DNA of 64,000 bases, from NCBI GenBank assembly GCA_036936605.1, contig JAUPFV010000001.1:31505900-31569899 (forward strand). Direction: 5' to 3'. The notes beneath the pieces are model-generated. The model saw nothing but the letters and a program-made list of their open reading frames with translations. It was not told the DNA's origin and did no database searches. This document shows positions 23,779-33,496 of this stretch, one piece after another. This stretch comes from Limnanthes douglasii subsp. nivea. Its lineage: Eukaryota > Streptophyta > Magnoliopsida > Brassicales > Limnanthaceae. The position numbers were made by a program, and so were the translations under genes. The number at the start of each line of letters is the position of its first letter. Position 1 is the stretch's first letter.

Positions 23779-26712
23779 ATGTTCACAGCTAGAAACGCAC
23801 TTGTAAAAGGCGGCTGGTTGAATCTGTCCGAATTAGAGAAAAGGCAAAAAAAGTTGAACGAGAGAGGCGCATTGCTGCTGGCCTCCCAGTCTCCCCAGGC
23901 GACAAGTCTAATAAACCATTCCAAGAAGCTGATTAAGGATCATCTTCTACCAGAAATCCAAAACTGAAACGTCTATTCAAACCAAACCTTTCGCCAATCC
24001 CATCAGGCTCCTCTGTTCAGGAGTCCCAACCTTCTACTACCTAAGAAAAGACAGTATCAAACGTTAGAAAACCCTCCCCTTTCATAGCCATGGGATCTGA
24101 TATTGAAAAACCTCTAGAGAAATCCAATCCACGCCGGACAACTCGCTCGGTGAAAGCCCAAGCAACTTCCTCACAATCAAAGTCCTCCAAACCGGAGTCC
24201 TCTAAGTCTGCATCCAAAGATAAACCCTCCATATCAGAGATTTCTATAAGAGCCCCTCGAAATAAGCCCTCCGGATCAGAGGCATCCAAAGTAGCTTCTC
24301 AAGCGAAATCCTCCAGAACTGAGCCCCAACCGGACACCATGCCTCTAGAAAAAACTGGTGCTCAACCATCTAGACAGACCATTGAGCTAGAAGCTGACAC
24401 TCTTCCATCCACAACAACAGATAAACCTTCCACAGTGATGGAAGAAGTGATGGAAGATAGTATCGAAGAGCCCCCCTTCAAAACTAAAGCCTCAGGGAAA
24501 ACTAGGGATGTTGCCTCTGATAGGAAAGGGAAAGGCAAAGTGAAGGTCGGAATGGATCATCCGAATCTTACGGAGTGCTTGGAGGGCAAGGTAGGACCTT
24601 GCTTCCAGAAAGTCAACGTGAAGTATTTGCTGGCCATGCAAAACATCAATTACGTTTATACTTATACTGCTGAGTTGGGCCGGATCCGGACTAAGTGGGG
24701 GATCCCAGAGTCAGTTAGGGTGAGGATTTCTGTCACTCCGGAGACCTCAATGGACTCCAAACTTAATGAAATTATCAATTACACTGAGTTGTTCAACGGG
24801 GGGCTCAGATTCCCCTTAAACCCAGAGATCGTCAAGTACTTTCACCTGATTAAGCTTTGCCCAAGCCAGTTAAGCCCAAACGCTTGGTACTCCCTCCTCG
24901 CCTGCATAATGGAATCGAGGTTGTCCAGAATCCCTCTCCCTATGGAGCAGTTTGCCGCTGTGGAAAGCCTGTGCAAAAATCATCACATCCCATTCTATCA
25001 CCACAATAGGGAGATAATTTCAAAGTGGTAAATGATTTGTTGGATTCAGAGAGGAATTGGAAAACCAATTTTTATTCATTAGTGGGTCATAGGAGAATGA
25101 AATAAAGATCAAAGCCCAGACTACCCTAGCATGCTCACAAGTAGGTGGAAGAGTATAAGTAAGTTAATCAATCTTGTTTTTCGTTTTCTTCTTTTCTCAC
25201 TTTACAATTATTCCACTTCTGAATCATTTATTACTTTATTTTTAGTACTACCGAAGGAGTATACCGGATATCTGGAGGATGGGCAGACTACATGTGCCAA
25301 GCTGAATGCGTGGGCCGCAGAATGTTAGGGGAACGCTTTCCACAACTGTTTTACTTCTGGAAATTTGGTGAGATATTTGTGGAATACCACAGGCCAGAGG
25401 GATCTCACATGGGAAGAATTGACCACACCACCTCCCCCAGCTGTCATCCTTAAGCGAACAGAGAAAAAATATGGCAAATTGGCCTTGCCCTCTAGAGCCA
25501 AAGCTCCTAGCAAGATGAAGGGAAAGGGAAAGAAAAAGAAGGCTGCAGCAGAGGCAGTTCGGGTTGCTGCAGAAGAGACCGGTCCGGGGAACCTAGGAGG
25601 GATCGATGCTACCTTGCTCAAGGTAGTTGAATATGAGACTGTTAAGGAGGCAAGTGAATCGCAAAATCCACCAAGCCCCCCTAAAAAGGACCGGAAAAGG
25701 GGAGCAAGCAGCGATGAGAGGACTACTAAGAAGAAAAAGGTCACCTTAGGGGAAGAAGTAATCCTTCGCCCTTCGGAGCCTCTACCTCTAGCAGACCCAA
25801 CTGATCCCACCTTAGCAGAGAAGATTCCCACCGAATTGCAATCCGGAGAATGTACCGGAGGAGAGCTTGATGGAGTAGACATCAGTGTCTTCCAAGACAT
25901 TAATCTTTATTTCAATGATTCTGAGAAAAATAACTTCGCTGGCCCCTACCGTCCTTCAAGCTCTCCTAATATGGTGACTTACAATGGCAAGTCCTATACT
26001 ATCTCCGAGAAGAACGATGTGGTGGCTCATTCTCTTCTGGGTCATATTCAACCAATACTTAACTTGGAAAGGCAAGTGAAAAATCAGTCCACCCTCATCA
26101 ACACCCTCAACACAGACAAAGAGACTCTGTCAACTAACCTCCTCAACGCTAACCAGAGCATTGAGGCACTGAAGAAGGAGCTTGAAGAGTTGAAGAAGGA
26201 CAAGGAAGATCTGTCAACCAAGCTGACCACTTTGGAGAAAGCTAACGCAGAGCTCCAAACTAAGTGCTCCGGTTTTGAGAAAGATCTCTCCACCTTAAAG
26301 GAAGATGTAAAGACAAAGGATAGCGCTATTCAGACCCTGTCCGACGAAAAGAATTCCCTTGAACAGGCTATGTATAAGGAAACCAAGGAGAAAAAAGACT
26401 TGGAGAAAGAGCAGGAATAGAGAATTCAGGCCATCATTGAAAAATATACCAACGAGGTGATGGTTTCATTGGAGAAAAGGTATGCTCTTTCATGAGAAGT
26501 TTTCGAGGAGGACGCTTGGCCCCTTGTGGGAATATGTGGAGTATGATGACATCTTGTTCCATACATTGACATATGGTGATAAAAAGAACTACTCTAGTGG
26601 AATCAATTCTACCACCGATGAGGAAGAAGGAACCGGAGAGAATTCAAGCGCTGAACTCAAAGGCCCTAAGAAAGGAGATGATGCAGGAACATCCGAAGGG
26701 AATAAGCCCTGA
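23779..26712 (+). pseudogene. E1 antisense accessory ORF (gypsy-type transposase-like domain plus coiled coil)
   Basis: The gene starts MFTARNALVKGGWLNLSELE at 23779, slips frame by one base, and runs through an in-frame stop to MGSDIEK (24090). It then has a Ser/Lys-rich region with repeats of the type SEASK..SKDKP. Residues 238-275 of the 24090 frame read GGLRFPLNPEIVKYF...LCPSQLSPNAW, matching the Pfam 'putative transposase, gypsy type' signature (LRFPL.P..........L.P.QL.PN.W). A likely 87-nt T-rich intron (25159-25245, GTAAGT to TTTTTAG) follows. Next come EELTTPPPPAVILKRTE, a Lys-rich stretch, and a coiled coil of about 130 residues ending near 26420 at a TAG. The tail LGPLWEYVEYDD runs to 26712. 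It lies opposite to gag-pol, as in Grande and related Tat elements whose extra gene encodes a nuclear protein. Biochemical role unknown. Confidence 0.8.
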
Positions 26713-27234
26713 GGTTTTTAACTATCTTTTTGTTTTCTTTATTTTGTGAACTATTAAAGTCCTTGGATGACCAAGGCATTTTTGTAATTGTATCCAGTTT
26801 GAGTCTGGTTAAACCTAAAACTTAAAGTCCTTGGATGGCCAAGGCATATTCTGTGTTTTAATATCATTGTCCGGTTCTTACCCGGACAGGCTTATCCTAC
26901 CCAATTCCTGCTTTGTTTCATACTTGCTTTCAATTTTAATGGCTAATGTTTAAAGTTCCCTTCTTTACTTTACAAATATTTAAGATGAGAGTGTTTAAAA
27001 TCTGTGATGACATGTATTTAATGGTCATGATTCAACCAGATTAATCCGATCTGTCAAAGATCCTTAGTATTAGATTGAAGACTTGAAAGGAATTGTAATC
27101 AAATCACTCCAAATATTTTAAGAAGGCATCATATTTTATTGAAAAAACCAGACACCTCATTAAAACCTCCCCATGCCACCAAGGTAGGAAATAGTATGCC
27201 CCCTGATATTTACATGGACTTTAAATAAGTAAAT
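26713..27234. other. Convergent intergenic region between accessory ORF and integrase (E1)
   Basis: No ORF. Both the accessory gene and pol point into it, so their transcripts would end or overlap here. Near-repeats of 'aaagtccttggatg.ccaaggcat' occur twice (about 26756 and 26824), and both have counterparts in E2. Confidence 0.6.
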
Positions 27235-28560
27235 ATTTACACAACTTTCATTCCAGATATAACCGAAGGTGTTCAATATTCCACAGGTGCTTTAGGATTC
27301 TTCCATCTTTGTCTTAAAGCCTATATGTCCTAGGCTAAATTTTTTCGGAGACCTCATAAGGGCCTTCCCAGTTTGGAGCTAGCTTGCCGAACTAATTTTC
27401 CTTAGTATGCAAGAAAACCTTTCTTAATACTTTATCCCCTGGCTGAAAATCCCTTATCTTGATTTTGGAAGCAAACCTTCTTCTCATCAAGCCTTGATAA
27501 TGGGTGGTTCTAAGATGAACCTTAACTCTTCTTTCTTCTATTAAGTCCAACTGACTTCTAATTTCCAATTCATTGGCCTGTTCGGAATAGTTATGGACTC
27601 TGTATGATGGTAGAGTTGCCTCTGTAGGAGTAATTCCATCCATCCCATACACCAAGGCAAAATGAGATTCTTGTGTAGCCGCTCCAAGAGTAGTTCGGTA
27701 CGCCCATAATACTTCTTGCAAATAACTTTGCCACTTCCCTAGAGCCCCTTCTAAATTCTTTTTCAGATCAAACAGAATTGTTCTGTTTGCCACTTCAACT
27801 TGACCATTTGCTTGTGGGTGGAAAGGAGAAGAGAAGCAATGCTGAATGCCCCTGGAGGCACAAAAAATCTCCATATCCTTATTATCAAATTGTGGCCCAT
27901 TATCTGTGGTTATCTTTTGTGGAACCCCAAATCTGTAACAAATGTTAGAAAAAATAAATTTTATAACAGCTTTCGAAGTAGTTCATGCCAGGGGGCTGCT
28001 TCTATCCACTTTGAGAAATAATCAATGGCTATAATAATAGTCCTGCACCCTCCGGACACCATTGGTAGAGGCACAACTAAATCCAGTCCCCAACGACAAA
28101 AGGCATTGGCTCAGAAATTGACTCCATAGGAACAGCTGGGATATGAATTTCGTTACCATATCTTTGGCATGGGTCACATTTCTTCACCAATTCCTTAGCA
28201 TCTGCCTTTATGAATGACCAATAGTATCCTGCCAACAAAACCCTCCGGGATAGAGGTCTATAGCCACAGTGTGTTGATCTCTCTCCATCATGTAGTTTGA
28301 AGAAAACAATTTGGGACTCTTCATCCCCCAAATAACGTAGGAGAGGTCTGCTGAACGACTTCTTATAAAGAACCTATCTTATGATCAAGAAACCACGAGC
28401 CGTGTGTTTCATTTTCCTTGCTATAGCCTTCTCTGGAGGCAAAATTCCATCATAGATGTATTGAAGAAGGGGAAATCTCGAGTATTTGGGTTGAACCACT
28501 TGTACACTTAAGATATCCTCCTCTTCCTTGCTTTGATTTTGTTGTATGGATGGGAATTCT
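27235..28560 (-). pseudogene. E1 integrase (HHCC, DDE core, C-terminal domain), broken
   Basis: At 28077-28331 a zinc domain reads LHDGERSTHCGYRPL...VKKCDPCQRYG, the HHCC arrangement of retroviral-type integrases. A frameshift near 28077 leads to WGLDLVVPLP (first catalytic Asp). Then comes DNGPQFDNKD (second Asp), and at 27392-27874 SSPFHPQANGQVEVANR holds the catalytic Glu. WAYRTT and TPTEATLPSY follow. A stop at about 27392 separates the C-terminal part, which resumes as KLAPNWEGP-like sequence to about 27235. The upstream linker (28340-28560) is decayed. Compared with the near-intact E2 copy this one has several disabling changes. Confidence 0.9.
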
Positions 28561-28639
28561 TGTACATGAATCCATGGGTAGGACTCAGAGTATGTTATGG
28601 TGGCTAAGGAGTTGGCCAGTGTGTTTTTCGATCTGGGAA

Positions 28640-30539
28640 TATGCTCATAGTTAACATTTTTTGAAGTTGGCCGCTACTTCTTTAAGAATGAACAAGTATT
28701 TGATCAACTGCTCCTTCTTGGTTTCGGACTGACCTTGAGCATGGTGGATAAGAAGCTGAGAATCACTCATTAACCTAACTTTTATAGCCTCACACAGAAA
28801 AACTAACTTTATACCAGCTATAGCTGCCTCATATTCAGACTCATTGTTGGAAACCCTAAAAGCAAAGAATATAGCCTAGTATAACTTATCACCATACGGA
28901 GAGGTTAAACAAATCCCAGCCCCACAACCCATTGTGCTTGATTCACCATCTGTCCGGACAACCCACTCTTTTTTAGTTTTCTCTTCTGTAGCTTGTTTAG
29001 TACTCCTGTTCGAATGAGAAATTCTACCAAGAAATCAGCAACAGACTGAGCTTTAATTGCCGTTCGTGGGGCAAAATCAATATCATAATCACCCAACTCT
29101 ACTGAACATTTGCTCATCCTGCTTGATATGTCTTCCTTCTGAAGCACATTTTTCAAAGGAAAAAATGTGTGGACGATGATGGAATGAGACTGAAAATATA
29201 GCCTCATTTTTCTGGCAGCAATTACTAGGGCTAGTGCCAGCTTTTCAAGCTTTGGGTACCTCTTTTCAGTATCTATCAGACTTTTGCTGATGTAGTATAC
29301 CGGACGAGGATAATTGTCCACCTCTCTTACTAGTACTGCACTTATTGCACATTCTGACACAGCCAAGTATACAAATAGTGTTTCTCCGTCAACATGCTTA
29401 AAAAGGGTTTTGGGGGAAGACAAATGATTTTTTATCTCATCGAAAGCCTGGCTACACTGTGAAGACCAGTTGAAGTCTTTAGCACCTTTCAAGGTTTGGA
29501 AGAATGGATCACAATTGTCTGAAGATCTTGAAATGAAACGATTCAGAGCAGCCAACCTTCCTGTCAGCCACTGCACTTCTTTAATATTCCGAGGAGGGTC
29601 CATTTTTAACAGAGCATCAAGCTGATCCGGATCAGGCTGTATCCCTTTTTCACTAATTACATAACCCAAAAACATTCCGGACAGCACCCCAAACACACAC
29701 TTTTCAGGATTGAGTTTTAAATTCACCTTTGTTAAGTTGGAGAAAGTTTCTTGAAGATCAGATGGATACAACTCTTCTTCTAAGATCTTAACCATCATAT
29801 CATCGATATATACTTCCAGATTTCTTCCAATCTGATCAGAAAACGCTTTATTTACCAACCTCTGATAAGTAGCCCCAGCATTTTTCAACCCAAAAGGCAT
29901 CACCTTGTAACAATGGAGACCCCTATCTGTAACAAAGGTAGTGTTCTCTTGGTCCTTCAGATCTACCTGTATCTGGTTATAACCGGAGAAAACATCCATG
30001 AATGATAATAGCTTGTTTCCAGATGTGGAATCTACCATATGATCTGTCTGTGGGACTGGATAGAGATCTTTTGGGAAAGCTCTATTGAGGTCAGTATAAT
30101 CGATACACATACGTCATTTCCCATTATTTTTCTTTACTAATACTAGGTTGTCTGTTCATAAAGGATATTGAGACTCCTTTATGTGCCCAATCTTGGTAAG
30201 CCGGTTAACTTCTTGGACTATTACATCAGCTTTAACCTTAGAAAAAGCTCTCCTTTTTTGCACATCAGGTGCAACATCTCTCCGGATAGACAACTTGTGT
30301 GATATAACGTTTGCAGGTACTCTGGTCACATCAGCATTGCACCAAGCAAAAACATGTTGGTGATCTGCCTAGAAGGACAACAATTTTTTCTTCAACTTCG
30401 GTGCCATCTTGGAGCCAACTTTAACACTCCTTCCTTCAGCCAGAGAGTGAGTTTCAACCTCTTCGATTGGTTTCAAAACACCAGGGGTCTCTCTGGGGTC
30501 ATCAGTTTCACCCTCACCCCCAAAGGGCCCCAACAACTG
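28640..30539 (-). pseudogene. E1 reverse transcriptase-RNase H
   Basis: The main open stretch (28905-30110) carries, by residue, CIDYTDLNRAFPKD (2-15), SFMDVFSGYNQI (36-47), MPFGLKNAGATYQRL (71-85) and YIDDMMVK with the catalytic Asp pair (101-108). FLGYVISEKGIQPDPDQ, LAALNRFISRSSD, and RNase H start FVYLAVSECAISAVLV follow. RNase H resumes after a stop at 28640-28905 with SNNESEYEAAIAG and MSDSQLLIHH. Upstream (30111-30539) the RT N-terminus is present but has at least three stops, one replacing Trp in the GKWRMC motif. The Tat-lineage assignment rests on the gag motif, PBS and accessory ORF. It cannot make an intact enzyme. Confidence 0.92.
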
Positions 30540-31154
30540 CTAATATTCATTAACCCGGACTACCCCCGGATTTCTAGGAGCAAGTGCAGTTGCATAACAT
30601 TCTCTTGCTATTTTTTGGCTACTCCGGACAACTCCCACTTGTCCTTGAACTGCGTACTTTAAACACTGATGGACTGTTGAAGCCACAACATGCATCCTAG
30701 AGATCCAGGACCTCCCAAAAATCGTATTGTAACATGTGGGGCAATCTACAACAACGAATAATACCCTGACCATTTTCTTGAAAGGGCCTTTACCCAACAA
30801 TACCTCCTCCTCAAATTCTCCAATTACATCCGTAGAGCTCCCTGTGAAGCCTACAATGGATATGTTCGAACGCTGAATCACTGCCGGATTCTTCATCTGT
30901 TTATAAGAACTTAAAAAGAGAATATTGGCTGAGTTGCCAGTGTCAATCAGAATTCGCCTGACGTCATTACCCCCAATTGAAGCTCTTATCACCACTGCAT
31001 CCTCATGAGGCCCAGCTATATCTCTTAGATCATCTTGATAAAAAACAATGAAGAGAAAAGTAATTTGGGATTGATAAGAAGACATGCCTCCCCCTAGCTG
31101 AGTAGCTAGAGTTTGAACATGCCTCTTCCTTGAAGAAGGAGTTGGCGCAGTCAT
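30540..31154 (-). pseudogene. E1 aspartic protease region
   Basis: The 204-codon frame carries VRRILIDTGNSANIL with the DTG active site at residues 71-73. VGFTGSSTDVIGEFEEEV and VVVDCPTCYNTIFGRSWI complete the fold, ending with VASTVHQCLKY. Length and order fit a Ty3/gypsy protease between gag and RT. This frame is open by itself, but it is cut off from gag and RT by stops on both sides, so it would not be made as part of a polyprotein. Confidence 0.88.
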
Positions 31155-31181
31155 AGTGTCCCCTCTATATATAGTGAGTGA

Positions 31182-32901
31182 CTAAAAAACTCTTATAAGT
31201 CCGGACACTGTCTTAGTTTGTATAGTTATAACCCTGACTTTATTTCGGGTTCGATCATGATTGAAATACTCCGATTCGACGTCAAATCTTTCAAGGATTA
31301 CCATAGCCCCTTCTGGAGCAGATGTCCCCGCATTGTTCGTTGGGCCAGTCCGGTGAGCATTGTCAGGCCCGTTTCTACTTATTCTTTTGACGTAAGCTCC
31401 GAACTTTCCCCTTTCAATAAGATTCTGCACTTTTTGTTTCAAAGCGATGCAGTCTTCGGTGTTGTGACCAATATCATGATGATATTGGCAGAAACAAGTA
31501 TTACAACTTTCCCTAGGAGATTGAAGCGTTATCGGCTTCCTTAAATGCACTTCATATTTTGTTTTGTCATAAATGGTTGCCACATTCTCTTTTAACTCAG
31601 CAAACCAATCCAATTGGACCCAAGGTCCTCGTTTATTTCTGGACTGCTGGCTCTGAGCTGGATTTGGGTGGGATTGAGTCTGTTTGGCCTCATTGGGCCC
31701 CTGTCCGGTTTCTTTGGCCTTGTATCCGGACTGGTTCTGGTTTGGAGCAGCTGGGGTAGACCTCACTTGCTTGTGTACCATAGTCTTCTTTGTTTCATCT
31801 ATGTTGATTTGCTTTCCCACCTGATTTAGCAAGCCGCCCCAAGTCATAGCCTTCTTCCTGGTTACCAAATCAGCCAAATTCCCACGGTTTAACCCTTGTC
31901 TTAAAGAAGCTATTGCTACCTGCTTGAATCAATCAGCCAACCCATTCTTAGTGTTTACGAACCGGCTTATATAGTATTTTAGTGACTCATTTGGCTCTTG
32001 GGAACAATGGATAATAGTATCCCCATTGCCCATCACCTCCTTACTCCCCACAAACTGCCTTTGGAAGGCCACCCAAAATGTATCAAAGTTTCTGATACAA
32101 CCTTGTGGCAAGCTGTTGTACCATTTCAAAGCACTTCCCGTAAAATATTGGGAGAAGGTTCTACAAAAAAAGTTTATCATCATCATCAAAATTCATCATA
32201 AAAATTTTAAACTGTTCCAGATGGTTGTCCGGATCTTTGTTCTCATCATACTTCTCAATTTTAGTACTTGTCAAACCTTTTAGGAAGGTTTCCAGACAGT
32301 ATCTTGATGACAATGGCGATTGCCTCCAATTGCGACTACGACTAAAAAATGTTTCTTCATTAGGTGTTGCAAAAATACCTGACTCATCATGGAAAGCAAA
32401 ATGATCCATCAACAACTGATCCTCATGCCTGTGACTATGGTTGTGGCTGTGAGACGACCTTTTTCCCAAATGCCTCTTTAGTCTCTCATTCGTATCTCTC
32501 TTTCTTAAATATTTTTTAATAAGATTTTGTTTCTTCTTGGACCTCCCCTCATCACTGCTTGATGACAAAGACTCTTCAAGCTCATCCTCATTTGAGGAGC
32601 TATTGGAGGACTCAGATTCTGAGCTCTGCAACGGCTTGGACCGATGAGATTTCTTGGAACTGACATGGGTCTTTTTCGTGCTCAAATGAATCTTTGCTGA
32701 TGAGTCGTTCTCCCTTGGGTTATCAATATGGTGAATGACTGAAGATTTTGACTTTTCCTTTAAACCCATCTCTACCTTTCTAGTGGCCATCAATGCTTCT
32801 ATTTCAGCTTTCAAGTTGTCTCGCTCTTCGGTCGTGTACTCATTATTTTCTCCCACCACATCCACCAAAGGTGGTGGAATTGCTTGCTCGTTCGAATTCA
32901 T
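31182..32901 (-). pseudogene. E1 gag
   Basis: The start MNSNEQAIPPPLVDVVGE at 32901 is shared by E2 and E3. A Ser/Glu-rich acidic region (ESESSNSSSNEDELEESLSS), a basic stretch and His-rich HSHNHSHRHEDQ precede the capsid block (KIEKYDENKDPDNHLEQFK; ALKWYNSLPQGCIRNFDTFW; QEPNESLKYYISRFV). The C-terminal motif is CFCQYHHDIGHNTEDC followed by ALKQKVQNLIERGKFG. One frameshift near 32165 and one TGA at about 31929 (TGC in E2) break it. The protein would form the capsid and package element RNA. Confidence 0.9.
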
Positions 32902-32952
32902 CCGAACTGGTTTTTCTTGCTGGTTTTAAATGCTAGATTCAGGCACCTTCTG

Positions 32953-32970
32953 CTCCCACTGTGGTCGCCA
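32953..32970 (-). other. E1 primer-binding site (tRNA-Arg type)
   Basis: In element orientation TGGCGACCACAGTGGGAG lies six bases after the 5' LTR. It is complementary to a tRNA 3' end reading CTCCCACTGTGGTCG plus CCA, which fits a plant tRNA-Arg as I recall it. tRNA-Arg priming is typical of the Ogre/Tat group. Confidence 0.75.
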
Positions 32971-32976
32971 CTTTGG

Positions 32977-33352
32977 TGTGGTTTATTTTACGATGAGGGT
33001 AATTTTGTCAAGTGTTTTATGAAGTTTTTGGAGTATTAAGTGTTTGGGTTTTTTGTAGTGAGATATTTAAGCTGCCTAGTTGTATTAAATGTTCATTATC
33101 CTCATTAATGAAAGTAGTTGGGGTATTTATACCCTTAATTATGGACCCATGGGCTTTCGGGTGAAGTTATGAAACTGGGTCAAGTTTAAGGACCCATTTA
33201 CTTAATAAGCTGATTAGCACCTAACTTACTCAAAAGATGTTTAGTTATTTAATACTTTTGTCTTGTCCGGATAGTTCAGTGGGCACGTTATGTCCGAATT
33301 GTGTTTGTTCGGATATCTCCGTGGGCAGTGGTAAAGTTATCCGGACTCATCA
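32977..33352 (-). repeat. E1 5' LTR
   Basis: 376 bp, same boundaries as the 3' LTR (TGATGAG to ACCACA). The TATA block is present. Its outer edge lies only about 30 bases from the truncated LTR of E2, so the two elements face away from each other. Confidence 0.92.
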
Positions 33353-33381
33353 ATATCTAGCCATATTTTTTAGTTATAAAA

Positions 33382-33424
33382 AAAACTTTACAATATTACC
33401 CTCACCTTAAAATAAACCAAACCA
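33382..33424 (+). repeat. E2 truncated 5' LTR end
   Basis: The sequence from 'aaaactttacaatattaccc' to 'aaaccaaacca' matches the last ~43 bases of the 3' LTR (up to 40814). The rest of the 5' LTR is gone. Confidence 0.75.
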
Positions 33425-33426
33425 AA

Positions 33427-33445
33427 TGGGCGACCACAGTGGGAG
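33427..33445 (+). other. E2 primer-binding site
   Basis: TGGGCGACCACAGTGGGAG, identical to the E1 site except for one extra G. It is followed by the same ~50-base leader to the gag ATG as in E1 and E3. Confidence 0.7.
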
Positions 33446-33496
33446 AAGACGGTGCCTGAATCTTGCATTCAAAACCAACAAAAAAGACATGTTCGG

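Larger units (their letters stand above)
22974..33352 (-). mobile_element. E1: Tat/Ogre-like Ty3/gypsy retrotransposon with antisense accessory gene
   Basis: A complete element read on the minus strand: 5' LTR (32977-33352), primer-binding site, gag, protease, RT-RNase H, integrase, accessory ORF on the opposite strand, polypurine tract and 3' LTR (22974-23349). Both LTRs are 376 bp and begin TGATGAGTCC and end ACCACA. By eye they differ at about 29 positions (about 92% identity). An AGATAT string lies against the 5' LTR and, two bases out, against the 3' LTR, compatible with a 5-6 bp target duplication. Gag and pol carry stops and frameshifts, so the copy is dead. Confidence 0.93.

Noticed and set aside
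23712..24289. Minus-strand frames at 23712-23924 and 24041-24289
   Set aside because: These are shadows of the accessory ORF, which has homologous sequence, start and domain order in E2.
25325..25900. 191-codon minus-strand frame within E1
   Set aside because: It lies opposite the Lys/Pro-rich part of the accessory gene. Its Ser/Phe/Leu-rich content is the complement of that, and the plus frame is the one with conserved protein sequence in E2.
31218..32283. Several plus-strand frames opposite E1 gag (31218-31544, 31559-31829, 31998-32283)
   Set aside because: They are antisense to gag, whose minus-strand reading is confirmed by E2 and E3.
33353..33381. E1 inserted inside the E2 5' LTR
   Set aside because: The sequence left of E1 (before 22974) does not match the missing part of the E2 LTR, so the LTR was truncated by another event.
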